Shown piece after piece: positions 34,377-46,030 of a stretch of DNA of 64,000 nt (positions are counted from its first letter, which is position 1; every line of letters begins with the position of its first letter). The notes beneath the pieces are model-generated. The model did not search any database. It was not told the origin of the DNA and worked only from the letters and a program-made list of their open reading frames with translations. The position numbers and the translations under genes are program-made. The DNA comes from Cercis canadensis (lineage: Eukaryota; Streptophyta; Magnoliopsida; Fabales; Fabaceae). The stretch spans positions 49,547-113,546 of the forward strand of contig QAOA01002281.1 of NCBI GenBank assembly GCA_003255065.1, read 5' to 3'.

Positions 34377-35359
34377 AAGGCCATGATTTTGACATTGTGG
34401 TTCAAAGAAAGGGGCAAGAATGAATGTGTAAAGGACCACACCACAGTCCAACCAGAATGTGAATCTAACTAACCCATCAACATCATATCTGCCAGTCTCT
34501 TAGTCTAAGTTTCCATTGAAAATGACATATAAATTAAGTCGTTTGTGTAAACTTTAAATTTCGCTAATAATGTACAACATGAAAATTCGTGGTGTATATA
34601 TAATAGTGAGCATAGGAGAATTTGTGTTGACAAGAATTTTGATGTGTATCTTGTGACTTGATTCATTTTAACTTTGAAGATCACTCTGCAAACCATAATA
34701 CATGGCTTTTTTTTTTATATATAATTTTCTATCCTAATAGTTAGTTAGAGTACGTACTTAGTCTAATTCAAATCTATCTCTAACTATTCGATACTAATTA
34801 ATTTGTGCTGTTAATTCTTTCATGTAATTCCTTATCTTTAAATTTAAAATTACAAAATATGGTATTACATATCAAACAAAATTTGTAAAACTTTTATATT
34901 CTATTTTCCTTTTATCAAAGTGAGAAAAGTTTTAAATTTTTGGGAGAATTTCATAAAAGGATTAATATCATACATTTCTTTTTTGTTAATAGATTAATAA
35001 CAGACATTTATTGCTTGACAATAAACTTATGAAAGTTTTTCAATTGTTTAAAATATGATTATTTGCATATATATGATTATTCAAATAATTACCTTTCTAT
35101 ACCAAAAAAATTACTTTAATATGTTAACATCTACGTAAATAATCATATCATAAAAAGCCCATAAAAAAATCATGAAAAGTCACTATAGGTGCAGTTTACT
35201 TGTGTTTGGTGCACCAAACGGCTTGTAGCAGAGTAATACTGAAGTCGTCTTTAGGGCTAGTGGATTCCGTATTCGAATCCAAAGTCATAGCCAAAAGTAC
35301 CAAAAAAAGTTGTGCTTGGTGCAATTTAGAATAAAACTCGGATGCTGGTGAGGAAGGCA
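34377..35359. other. Intergenic, nothing recognised
   Basis: AT-rich, with no coding or RNA features seen. A GTGCTTGGTGCAATTTAGA-type word pair near 35200 and 35315 suggests a small degenerate repeat. Confidence 0.45.
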
Positions 35360-35379
35360 GACGTGTCCTACAATAAATT

Positions 35380-36480
35380 GAATATTAAAGAATCAATGAA
35401 TTCTTTAATTTGTTTTGATAGAAATCTTTTTCCAAAATAAAAATTGTAAAAGAAAATTTTAATTAACCTGAGGTTAGGTAAATCCTAAATAAAAATATAA
35501 GTGTTAGGAGAAATTGAATATTAGAGAATGAAAGAATTCTTTAATTTGTTTTGATAGAAATAGTTTTCTAATATAAAAATTGTATAAGAAAATTTCAATT
35601 AACTTGAGGTTAGGTGAATCCTAAATATAAATATAGGTGTTAGGAGATGTTTCGCCCAGTGGGTGTCACTACAATAAATGAAACCCTATATATAAATATA
35701 AATGTCAGGAGATGGTTCATCCAATGAGTTCACCCCAATAAATTGATGATAATTGATGATTAGAGAAGTATAACTTCTTAAAAAGCTATGTTAATTTGTT
35801 TTTGATAGAATTGGTTTATTTTCTGAGATTTTTTTTTTCTAAGAATTATTCATTCTTAGACAAAATGAATTTATATGAAAATTAATAAATTCAAACAAAT
35901 TAAAACAAACGGTAATGAATCATACAAGTGTGAAAAGATGATCAAGCAACGAACTTTAATCTCCCAAAAATATATCCGTTGTAAGAATTCATGATCACCA
36001 ATTAATGACCTTTCACTTAATTAAAACTCTTCCCTTAGCAAAGTTCAATAGATTTATTTTGTTACATCGCATTTGGTGTTAGCTTGATTTCAATATTACG
36101 AAAATGGGCCGGATAATAAAGGTAATAAGTTTGATATGTAAGGTGGTTTAGGGTCCAAATTCAATTAACCTAAGATTAGGCGTAGATATAAATATAGATA
36201 TAAAGAGATGGTTCACTATGGGTGTCCGTGTGGCCGCAACAAATTGAATATAGGAAAATGAGATATTCTTCCATTTGTTTTGATAGAAATGATTTTCCAA
36301 AAATAAAACACATAAGAAATATTTATTCTTGGCAAAAAAAAAAAAAAAGTTATTTGAAATCTTCTTCTAGCAAAACAAACCATAATGAAGCATGTGTGAA
36401 AAGATGATCAGTTGATCTCCAAGGAACTCTGAGCTATCAAGTATATATCCGAGGTGCAAATTCTTGTTATTTGTGGTAGA
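35380..36480 (+). repeat. Degenerate repeat block, partly duplicated at 45530-46030
   Basis: A unit of about 126 bp (TTCTTTAATTTGTTTTGATAGAAAT ... AACCTGAGGTTAGG ... GTGTTAGGAGA) is present twice in tandem at 35385-35640, with degenerate further copies near 35690-35820 and 36170-36310. The segment 35960-36480 matches 45530-46030 in the same orientation (ATGATCACCAATTAATGACC, ATGTAAGGTGGTTT, GTTGATCTCCAAGGAACTC). It has no coding capacity. Confidence 0.75.
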
Positions 36481-36687
36481 AGCACAACAGTGGTTCATCA
36501 ATGACCTTAGCTATGCTTAAAAGTAGTTACTAGATTCGCGGGTATGTGATATAGAAAATAAAATGTTATAACCAAACAATTTATAGTTGAGTGGTATTGA
36601 GGTGGTTCTCAAAATTTATAGGTTTTATGTTTAAATTCAAAATTAATAACCAAAAAATAAAATAAAAATGAAAATAAATTATACATA

Positions 36688-37612
36688 CATAAATATATGT
36701 ACCACGTACCCCTACTACAATCTAAAATGCTATACTCAGAATGCAAGTGAATGTGGTAACTATGCCTGAAAATGTAAATGAATTGAATGATCAATCAATT
36801 GAGTATTATTTAAGTTTAAAATTGTAGCAGATAATCAACATACAATTTGATTCATAATCGACAGCCGCTGCAACTAGTGATTATCATAGGAGTTTTATCA
36901 AGAAGATAAGAACACGACAAAGGTAACCGCGTTAGTAGAAGACTGACTCAGAGGAAAGAGCACAGAAACAATCCTTGAAGACAAAGAAACTGATAAAGAA
37001 TGTAATAAGGCCATTAGGTTTCTCTGTCTTGCCCATTATAAAATAGGTAGCAAATGACAGAATTTCAAACTTTGAACTTTGAATGAAAAAGTCGATCACA
37101 ACAATCAATTTTTGTTTTCCAATAAAAAGAGGAAATAATTGATTAAGAAAAATATTAATTTGATTTACATATGACATTGTGTGGATTTCATTGATGTTTC
37201 ATAGAACAGTTTTTAAAACATTATGAGTGTGTTTGAAAGTGTTTTTGTTTTTAAAAACAATTTTTGAAAGCAGTCCTATCTTGTTTTTGTTTTAACAATT
37301 TTGTGTGAAGAAAATTTTAAAACATGTAAACAAAAACAGCCATATCAAACAANCATAAATATATGTACCACGTACCCCTACTACAATCTAAAATGCTATA
37401 CTCAGAATGCAAGTGAATGTGGTAACTATGCCTGAAAATGTAAATGAATTGAATGATCAATCAATTGAGTGTTATTTAAGTTTAAAATTGTAGCAGATAA
37501 TCAACATACATTTTGATTCATAATCGACAGCCGCTGCAACTAGTGATTATCGTAGGAATTTTATCAAGACAAGAACACGACAAAGGTAACCGCGTAAGTA
37601 GAAGACTGACTG
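36688..37612 (+). repeat. Direct duplication separated by a single N
   Basis: The segment 36688-36950 is repeated almost exactly at 37354-37610 (CATAAATATATGTACCACG through CCGCGTAAGTAGAAGACTGACT). The second copy begins immediately after the N at 37353. The following 160 bp (TGTTTCATAGAACAG) is also present twice (from 37193 and 37613), while about 235 bp lies only in the first copy. The N at the junction makes an unmerged contig overlap likely. Confidence 0.85.
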
Positions 37613-37643
37613 ATGTTTCATAGAACAGTTTTTAAAACATTAT

Positions 37644-37829
37644 GAGTGTGTTTGAAAGTGTTTTTGTTTTCAAAAACAATTTTTGAAAGCAGTCCTATCT
37701 TGTTTTTGTTTTAACAATTTTGTGTGAAGAAAATTTTAAAACATGTAAACAAAAACAGCTATATCAAACAAGTTTTTTTGTTTTAAAAAACAAAAAACAG
37801 TTTTTAAAAACAGAAATCAAACAGACCCT
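37644..37829. mobile_element. hAT-like foldback MITE
   Basis: The ends GAGTGTGTTTGAAAGTGTTT and the complement of ATCAAACAGACCC form an imperfect terminal repeat that continues into TTTTTGTTTTNAAAAAC words. A truncated copy of the left part is at about 37226-37352. Confidence 0.5.
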
Positions 37830-39158
37830 ATTTATCCGAGAAACAAAGGCTTTTTGTTCATCAAAATCATCTTATACCATTTGTTGTAGTTTATTTTTAT
37901 TTTCTTAGGTAGAGGGAAGCACACTTTTATGTGGGAGGGGAGCAAGGAACCACAGACTTGAATCTGAGGAGTGAGATAGAACAGCCTTAAGCCGGGAGCG
38001 ACGCCCACCGGTGCCGAGCCTCTTCTTATTGAGTTTGACTCAAATGTAGATTGTAATTAAATGATAATTATTATGAAAGTATATTTATAATTTAACTAGT
38101 ACTATTTCTGTGCTCGATGTGTGGGCTGCTGGGTGGCGTGGCGTGGGCCATAGACAACAGGATAATGGAATGTAATTTATGTGATTATATAAACATAAAT
38201 TATATTAAATGATAATTACTATGAAAGTATATTTATAAATTAATTTTCACAAAAAATGCCTTTTTCGGGTTTATATAATACTTTTGTTGTTTATCGACGA
38301 TGGAAGCGTTTTTTTTTTAGGGGGTTCACTATGCCTTTTTCACTGTGGAAGTATTGAGTTTGACTCAAATATCGTTTATTAACTATTTTGCGGTAACAGG
38401 GTTTTAAATTGCATGCAACAAAGGTATTAGGAAGAAGAAAAGTATCCAATTTACCATTTGCAGAATACCAGAAGTACTAATATTTGCAATACTAAAGTTC
38501 TTGTTTCCTTTTGCTTTTCATTGCCCAACTATAATAGTATGAGGATGCCAAAAATATACTCTAAATATAGTGGTATCCTGCAAAGATAAAAGTTATATAG
38601 ACTGCAAACGATTGAAAATTGGAACCAGAAACTGAATTAGATCTATCTTAATTAAAGCTTGCAATCTAAGTTGAAACTTGTTGCAGGCAATTAAAATGAT
38701 ACATGATTTCTATAAAGAAAAAGGGAGACAATAAATGATACCTTCATTCCTGGCCAAGTAAGAGATATGAAGGGTTAGTTTGGTACTTACTTGCCTCACC
38801 AAGGCAATGTGAAAATTGCTTCAAAAGCAAGCTTGCATGAACCATATGACTTGATGATGATGATGTTTGTTTTGGAAGGATCCTTTAAGTACTCCTCAAT
38901 GCATTTCTGGCAAAGTGGAAGCTCATAAAGGTCACTAAATGATCAGAGATAGCAACTATATGAATCCAGAGAAATTAACAACTAAAAAGTACCTAATATT
39001 TCAGAAAGGGTCAACGTTAGCCTTTCTCCTTCTCAATTGTTGTTGAAGCAAGCAAGAGCTTATGGAGTCAATGAATTAGTCACAATTAGGCTCATACAAG
39101 ACTCAATTTCTAGTGGAAGTTGTTGGGGTTCATTCAAACTTCTCATAGGAGTAGATCT
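37830..39158. other. Intergenic, 3' flank of the NLR gene
   Basis: No gene is recognised. Sequence just below 39159 may include the lost LRR continuation and 3' UTR of the NLR. A short AT-rich word (AAATGATAATTANTATGAAAGTATATTTATAA) occurs near 38058 and 38205. Confidence 0.45.
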
Positions 39159-41885
39159 TCAAGGAAGTGAAATTGAGGAGAGGCGAAGAGATAAAATTTG
39201 GGAAGTTTCAAGATTGGGACAGTTACGAGTACTAATTTCCTTCATGGATGGGAGATCACAAGGCAAATCCCCAGTAAGTCTAGGGCAATCATTTATCGCA
39301 AGACATTGAAGATGAGGAAAAGCTCTGTCGCTGTCATTGTGACACCAATTCTCCCATGCCCGCATGGACACAAACGTTAGAGATTCAAGTGAAGCAAAGG
39401 GATTGGTTGAATTACTTGCAGCACAAGAAACATCCCCATAAAACTCGGCACCCACTGTTACCACTCCCTCAACCCAAAGATCTTTTAGAGAGGGAAGCTG
39501 CCCAAGTGATGGCAGTACACAGCAATGTTTGCAACCACGAAGATATACAGACACAAGGTTGAGGAATGAATGATCTCCCAACCAATTTGGGAATTCTGTA
39601 CCCGTGTATTGATAGATTGCAAGCAGTTTCAAATTCTTTGGATGCGGTCGTAGGTTGTCAAGTACATCTTTCTCGTGCCGCGAGTTACTTGTCTCACAAG
39701 GCTCAAAATAAAGCGTACCCCAATGCAAGAATATTCCTTGGAGGTACTCCTTGTTATTCAGCTTGGCCTCCTTAGCATCCTTAGCATTCCCTATATGCTG
39801 TAAGTTCTGAATGTACAATTCCCCTCGTAGGTCAACGAGTTTGCCAAGTTCACTAATTGAACATCCATACTCTTTCCCAACAATGAAATCACTCAACATC
39901 TGGAGGTTCCTCAATTTACCCATATTGGGTGGCATCCCTTCTAATTGATAACTGTCGTTAACGTCTAAGCACCGCAAGTTAATGAGAATGTGAAGACCTT
40001 GAGGTAATTTCTTGAGGTATAAACATGATGTTGCCTTCAGCGTCTGCAAATTGTACAAGCTGCAAATAGATTCAGAAAACCATTTGATTCGAGTTTTGGA
40101 CACATCCAAGTAGCGAAGGTGTCTTAAGAAGCCAATTGAATCGGGCAACTCTTCCAGTCCACTAAAACGTGACAGACATAACACCCTCAAGCAACTCAGT
40201 TTTAAAAATGCCTCTTCCAGTTTTATTTCCTCCCTTTCAAATAAAAAGAGACAACATGGTGCAAAGAATGTCCGTAGATGATTTGCTTTGTAAAATGATT
40301 CAAAGTCTACAAGGCAGGATTTACATACAACAGAGAGATGTCGGGTTCTTGTTTCAATTTTTCTGTTTGCCTCTTCACTTTCTAACCTAATACAAAACTT
40401 TCCCGAAATAAATTGAGCTAAATCATTTATAAGGCCATGCATCACATATCTCGATTTATCATTTCTGGATGGTTGGAAAAATGATCTTGATACCAATTCA
40501 TGGAAATACTCTTCTCCAATTTCTTCAATCTGCTTATTTCCCTTTGGCTGTATTAATAAGTTTTCTGCCATCCATAATAAGATCAATTCACTCTTCTCAA
40601 ATTCATAATCTTTTGGGAATATGGAACAATAAGCAAAACATTGCTTCAAATGTGAAGGAAGATAATAATAACTTAATCTCAGAGCTGGAATGATATTACT
40701 TTCATTGTCAGATATATCCCTTATGTCACGTTTTAATATGTTGTCCCATTCTTGGATATCAGTTTTTGATCTAAGAATGCCTCCAAGTGTTTTTGCAGCC
40801 AAAGGCAATCCATTGCACTTCTTGACAATTTTTCTACCAATTTGTTCTAAAATTGGTTTGGATGAGTCTTCATAATCAAATGCATGTTTTGCAAACAAGT
40901 TCCAGCAATCTCCATCAGATAAAAGCTCAAGATGATGTGGTTTAACAGTTTGCATGATGGATGCAACACGACCACTCCTTGTAGTTACTATGATTTTACT
41001 CCCTTGAGCCCCATATTGAAATGGTCTCTGCAAATCAAACCATGCATCATAGTTCTCATTCCAAACGTCATCTAATACAATCAAAAACTTTTTCCCATTC
41101 AACCTGCCTTTCAAATCAATTTGAAGCGAATTTAAATCATTGGTAGCAGCTGAAGCATATAAAGTGATGGCCTCCAAGATTGCTTTTGTAACCTTAACAA
41201 CATCAAACTCTTCAGATACACATACCCATGCCTTAAGGCCAAATTTATCTTCTACTCTCCCATCATTGAATACAATTTGTGCTAAGGTTGTTTTTCCAAT
41301 TCCACCCATGCCCACTATAGGAATTACAGATATTCTCTTGCCATTTGGATCTTCTGACAATAACAATTGAATTATGGCCTCTCTATCACTATCTCTACCA
41401 AACACACCAGACTCTTCCACAAGTGATGATGTTGGTGTTTTGTATGATAATTTGGTTCTTACACCTTCTTGCAAACGGAGGATATCTTTTTCTTCCACAA
41501 GAAATTCTAATTTTTCAAGAATCTCTTCTATCTTGTGTCTTAATTCTCTGTCACAAGAATTAAGAGAAGTGAAGTTAGAGTTATGTACCTCAGTTGCAGT
41601 TGCATCAGTATCAGTATAAATCTGATCAAACAAATCATCAGCATCAAAGGCAGCATCTTTAAGCTCATCAAGCCACTCCTTCACCGTTACATTGGTGAAT
41701 TGTTTTCCTTCAGCATCCTCAAGCACTCCATGAACTGACAACAATTTGATCTTGAGCCTCTTGAGCAGCTTGTTATTCAGTTTCTTTGTCTCAAAGAAGG
41801 CTTTGATCTCAGGGGAAGCTATCCTCTCTAGCAACACGTTAAAGAAAGCACCCAAGAAAGCTCCACCCACAACCTGCAAAGCCAT
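39159..41885 (-). CDS. CC-NBS-LRR disease resistance protein (RPP13-like 1 type)
   Basis: A single exon of 908 residues starts MALQVVGGAFLGAF, the normal opening of this class. The N-terminal coiled coil has WLDELKDAAFDADDLFD (71-87). The NB-ARC domain has P-loop GMGGIGKTT (192-200), kinase-2 FLIVLDDVW (267-275), KIIVTTR, GLPLAAKTLGG (359-369) and RNBS-D CFAYCSIFPKDYEF (416-429). The MHD motif reads MHG (482-484), with Gly for Asp. LRRs run from about 540 to the end; homologues are usually 1,100-1,400 residues, so the LRR is short. It should act as an intracellular receptor for pathogen effectors. No frameshift or internal stop is present. It lies among duplicated blocks and foldback elements. 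Confidence 0.95.
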   Translation of the reverse strand: MALQVVGGAFLGAFFNVLLERIASPEIKAFFETKKLNNKLLKRLKIKLLSVHGVLEDAEGKQFTNVTVKEWLDELKDAAFDADDLFDQIYTDTDATATEVHNSNFTSLNSCDRELRHKIEEILEKLEFLVEEKDILRLQEGVRTKLSYKTPTSSLVEESGVFGRDSDREAIIQLLLSEDPNGKRISVIPIVGMGGIGKTTLAQIVFNDGRVEDKFGLKAWVCVSEEFDVVKVTKAILEAITLYASAATNDLNSLQIDLKGRLNGKKFLIVLDDVWNENYDAWFDLQRPFQYGAQGSKIIVTTRSGRVASIMQTVKPHHLELLSDGDCWNLFAKHAFDYEDSSKPILEQIGRKIVKKCNGLPLAAKTLGGILRSKTDIQEWDNILKRDIRDISDNESNIIPALRLSYYYLPSHLKQCFAYCSIFPKDYEFEKSELILLWMAENLLIQPKGNKQIEEIGEEYFHELVSRSFFQPSRNDKSRYVMHGLINDLAQFISGKFCIRLESEEANRKIETRTRHLSVVCKSCLVDFESFYKANHLRTFFAPCCLFLFEREEIKLEEAFLKLSCLRVLCLSRFSGLEELPDSIGFLRHLRYLDVSKTRIKWFSESICSLYNLQTLKATSCLYLKKLPQGLHILINLRCLDVNDSYQLEGMPPNMGKLRNLQMLSDFIVGKEYGCSISELGKLVDLRGELYIQNLQHIGNAKDAKEAKLNNKEYLQGIFLHWGTLYFEPCETSNSRHEKDVLDNLRPHPKNLKLLAIYQYTGTEFPNWLGDHSFLNLVSVYLRGCKHCCVLPSLGQLPSLKDLWVEGVVTVGAEFYGDVSCAASNSTNPFASLESLTFVSMRAWENWCHNDSDRAFPHLQCLAINDCPRLTGDLPCDLPSMKEISTRNCPNLETSQILSLRLSSISLP

Positions 41886-42562
41886 CCCGTCTAAACAAAT
41901 GGGATTTGAAATTAACTAGCAAAAGCTTTGAAGTGTTTGCAAGCAGAGATTGAATTCGTAGCAGAAGCTCAAGGGATGAAATTTTTGAGAGATGAAGAAC
42001 GCCTTGGTGGGTAGAAGACTTTGACTAAGGATCGTAGAAACATTAACTAACGACAGGAAGTAGTTGTAAGAGGGTATGAGACCCCATGTTCCAAGTTTCA
42101 ACTTTGGCCACAAAAACTATATTTTATTATTATTATTATTATTATAGAGAATCAAACACTTGTAAGTAAACATACAATTATTAGAGAGAGTCAAAAAAAT
42201 AAAACATTTAGTACGGTTTCTTGTAGTTCATTTTTTTAGTTAACATACCAAAAACATTGGTTAAGAGACATAAGATTATAACCAAACACACCATGACAAA
42301 CACTATTGTTCATAATAATCAGTGGTCATAGTATGATTCTAAGTGATTATTATTAAGGTATTTACTTATAATAAATATGTCTTAACTAGTATTATATATT
42401 CATTTTATGCTTACTGGTGGTCGTGTATATTTATTAACAATAACTACTAAAAAACACAAAATGACCACTCTAAACAAAAAATAATTTAGAAAATACTAAT
42501 TACAATAGACTTTACAGGAAATTATCTTTTAAGACCATATCAACAATTCTCTTTTATTATTA
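41886..42562. other. NLR 5' flank
   Basis: The upstream region of the NLR; an (ATT)n run at about 42125-42147 is the only clear structure. The promoter is not resolved. Confidence 0.4.
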
Positions 42563-42982
42563 GAAAAAAGTCCTAAAAACCCCATCAACTATGTTCTTGT
42601 TGTACTTTACCCTTCATGCTTCAAAAATGTAGGAAAGACTTTCTTGAATTTTCAAAATGTGCATTTTACCCCCATGACTCTNCTCTGACGTCCGTCCATT
42701 AATAAACGGAAGAAGGGATTTGAATATTATAATTTAACCCCAAAACTCTTTGAACATTATTTTTTGACCTCAATTTTTATAAATTTATTTTCATTTATAC
42801 CCCTATAAAATTGCACTATAGCTTAGATTAATCACATCATGTGCACATTAATAGACGGATATCAGGGTCGGGGGATAAATTGCACATTTTGAAAGTTCAA
42901 TGAAGTCTTTCCTACGTTTTTGAAGTATGAGGGGTAAAGTGCAATAAAAGCATAGTTTAAGGGAGTTTTTAGGACTTTTCCC
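42563..42982. mobile_element. Mutator-type foldback MITE, copy 2
   Basis: About 420 bp, the same family and orientation as 20890-21305. It shares the GAATATTATAATTT, CCCAAAACTCTTT and CCCCTATAAAATTGCACTAT blocks and a GACGTCCGTCCATTAAT core. Ends are GAAAAAAGTCCTAAAAAC and AGGACTTTTCCC. It inserted in a TTA/ATT repeat, so the 8-9 bp target duplication (TATTATTA) is ambiguous. One N lies at 42682. Confidence 0.9.
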
Positions 42983-42990
42983 TATTATTA

Positions 42991-44413
42991 TTATTATTAT
43001 GTAAGGCTAATCGAAGCAAAAAAGACGACGGAGTCGTTACCATCTTCTCTGTGCTGAAAGTGAAAGCATCCACTTAATTGTTCGATACTGCCAAATTTAA
43101 CAACCAATGGTAGATACACAGCTGGCAGTGGGAAATGGCCTACTTGGGTAAGATATGACCGACCAAATTGAAAAAGAACATGGAAGAAAATATTTTGACA
43201 CAATTATTTTTGGAGATTAAAGTTAAAATATTTTTTGGAGGTGATTTTATATACAATATTGTACAAAAACGTACGTGAAATACTAAAATTGTCCAATATA
43301 ATATAAGTGGCCAGTTGTAATTTTTTGTGACAGATATTTATTTATAGTTTTTTATGATCGATATATATATGCATATTCACTATTAGAGACATTTTTTGTT
43401 GTTTTTATGACTAGTAATCATTCAGTTATTTTCAATGATTATGATGAATGTAGATATCGTATTTTATCTTGGCACTTTTTTTAATTTTTTTTTAAAAGTT
43501 TCTTTAGTTGTTAAAATATTAAAAAAAATCTAAAAAAAAAAAAATAGTGTTTTCTGTTAGTTTCTAAAATTTTCTTTTACTTTTTAATATTGACTCTTTA
43601 CATAAAAAAAAAAAAATACATAAGAAAGTGAATGTCTAAGTTCACTTGGAACCAATTTTGCTTCTTGAAGGCCATCATCTTATTTTTTATGATCTTTGAT
43701 TGTGAAAAAATTGTTCTCCCATGTTAAGAAATAAACAATAGCACAATATGGGAACTATGAGAAAATGAGTTTCCTACGGCTTTTTTTCTCTTGTCTTGAT
43801 TTCTGTGAGAAAATATTGTGAAAATTCAATTTTTCACTGTTTTCTTGTATGGTTGATAACTTTATATACTAAATTTGTTTGGTTTGGTTGTTAAAACAAT
43901 TATAGGCATTGAGGTTTTAAGTGAAAGCCCATGAAACAATTATAATCAGATTATTGAGCAGAAGGGACAACAGTTGGCACGGAATATGTAGATCATGTAG
44001 ACCCTCATTGTCCAGCTGAATATTGTGCTGTCAAGAACCAATTCAACCTAAAAAGCTTAAGTTTTTAAGTGAAAGTCCATTATTAGTTTTATGTCCAACA
44101 CACCTCCATAAGCGAAAGCCCTTTGGATTTGAAGTGTGGACAAAACATATGTCCACTTATATCATGTGTTGAAATTTCAATTTAATTGAGAAAGTAAATG
44201 TAAAAGGATTTGATCTCCTAATTACTTGGTTAAAGATGTTTTGATACTATATCAAGAATCGATTTAACTTAAAAATATAAACTTTTAAGTGAAAGCTCAT
44301 GAATAATTTTATGTCCAACATGTGCCACATGCTTTAGACCCCTCCATTAAAACAGATGATGATGATGATAATGGTGATAATGCCATGGGCGATCAAGGGG
44401 ATCGAGTTGATGC
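42991..44413. other. Intergenic, nothing recognised
   Basis: AT-rich. A degenerate direct repeat (AAACTTTTAAGTGAAAGYYCATKA ... TTTTATGTCCAACA) occurs near 44050 and 44280. No coding feature is supported. Confidence 0.45.
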
Positions 44414-45107
44414 AATTCAGACTTACGTTTTTACATATTATCATTTAGCACTACTATTTTGCATTTGAAATGTTAAGAATTATGCTAGCAATTTTGTTTT
44501 CAGAAATGAACATTTGTTTCTTTGTATTATCATTTAGCATCAATATTTTGCATTTGAAATGTTAAGAGTGATGCTAGCAATTTTGTTTTTGGAAATGAAC
44601 ATTTGTTTCTTTACCTATTTTTGGTGCTGATTTGAACGTGTGAGAAGGGAATAAAGTGACAGTGGTGGATAAACCTTTTCATCCTCATTCTCAAGGTTAA
44701 TCAATAAAAATTGGGCTACTGCTATTAAGAGAAAACAACTGTTTCTGTAGAGAGAGNGATATGCAATTCAGACTTACGTTTTTACATATTATCATTTAGC
44801 ACTACTATTTTGCATTTGAAATGTAAAGAATTATGCTAGCAATTTTGTTTTCAGAAATGAACATTTGTTTCTTTGTATTATCATTTAGCATTAATATTTT
44901 GCATTTGAAATGTTAAGAGTGATGCTAGCAATTTTGTTTTTGGAAATGAACATTTGTTTCTTTACCTATTTTTGGTGCTGATTTGAACGTGTGAGAAGGG
45001 AATAAAGTGACAGTGGTGGATAAACCTTTTCATCCTCATTCTCAAGGTTAATCAATAAAAATTGGGCTACTGCTATTAAGAGAAAACAACTGTTTCTGTA
45101 GAGAGAG
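44414..45107 (+). repeat. 344-bp direct duplication separated by a single N
   Basis: 44414-44757 and 44763-45107 are nearly identical (GCAATTCAGACTTACGTTTT to CTGTTTCTGTAGAGAGAG). The single N at 44759 is at the junction. Within each copy, a smaller repeat (TATTATCATTTAGCAYNANTATTTTGCATTTGAAATG) is itself doubled. It may be an unmerged assembly overlap. Confidence 0.88.
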
Positions 45108-45239
45108 AAAGGGAGAGAGAAGGAGTTATCCAAAATCCAATGTTTAAGTTTTTATTTTTAAACAAAATTCCTCACCTTTACAAGTGCATAACTGAAATTG
45201 CTGCTACTAAAACCAAAACCAGCCTCGGTAGAGTTCAGC

Positions 45240-45480
45240 TGATGGTTTACCTCTTCTTTCTCTCCCACTTTCTTTGCTCTTCTTTGAGTGCATCTAATTC
45301 AGCTCTCATCCTCACCCTTTTCTCTTCTTCTCCATAGCATCTTTCATCTTTCTAAACAATTCTTTTTGCACCTTCTTCAGCTTCTTGTCTCACCTTTTCT
45401 TATACTGCTCTACTTGTTCCTTAACTTGTTCTTCTATTGTCTTCTTCACCCCTTTGCAGCATACACTGGAATTTTACCCT
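45240..45480 (-). pseudogene. Coiled-coil coding relic, family unknown
   Basis: The minus strand encodes Lys/Glu-rich helical stretches in shifting frames: TIEEQVKEQVEQYKKR, then LKKVQKELFRKMKDAMEKK, then RMRAELDALKEEQRKWE. Stops and frameshifts separate them. The composition resembles the C-terminal coiled coil of some plant transposon proteins, but no domain identifies it. Confidence 0.3.
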
Positions 45481-45529
45481 TCCTCTTTGGCAGTGATAAC
45501 TTGTCCAATGAACTTTTATCTCTCCAAAA

Positions 45530-46030
45530 TATATCTGTTGTAAACATTCATGATCAACAATTAATAACGTTTTACTTAATTAAAACTCTATATTCCCTTA
45601 GCAAAGTTTAATAGATTTATTTTGATAGATCCCATTTGGAATTAACTTTATTTCAAGATTATGAAATTGGGTGAAATAATTAAGGTAATAGGCTTTATAT
45701 GTAAGGTGGTTTGGTGTTCAAATTAAATTAAACTGAGATTAGGTGAACTCTAGATATAAATATTGATCTAAGGAAAGGGTTCACCCTGTGGGTGTCACCA
45801 CAATAAATTGAATATTGAAGAAGGAGATCTTCCTCCATTTGTTTAATAGGAATGATTTTCCAAAAATAAAATTCATAAAAAATATTTATTCTTGGCAAAA
45901 AATATTATTTGAAATCCTCTTCTAGCTAACAAATGATAATGAAGCATGTGTAAAAAGATTATCAGTTGATCTCCAAGGAACTCTGAGCTATCAAAAATAT
46001 ATCTGAGTTGAATGTTTTAAGCATTTTTAT
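45530..46030 (+). repeat. Duplicate of the 35960-36480 block
   Basis: Direct-orientation copy with moderate divergence. It shares CATTCATGATCAACAATTAAT, CTTAGCAAAGTTTAATAGA, TATGTAAGGTGGTTT, ATTTATTCTTGGCAAAAAA and TCTCCAAGGAACTCTGAGC. There is no coding sequence. Confidence 0.8.

Noticed and set aside
35200-35300. Possible tRNA, from a TTCGAATCC word
   Set aside because: No acceptor stem, D-arm or anticodon arm can be paired around it.
36688-37612. Recent tandem duplication as a biological event
   Set aside because: The N exactly at the junction and near identity of the copies make an assembly overlap the simpler reading; kept as a repeat but not as evidence of a duplication.
39037-41619. 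Several + strand frames opposite the NLR
   Set aside because: All are antisense shadows of the single-exon NLR gene.
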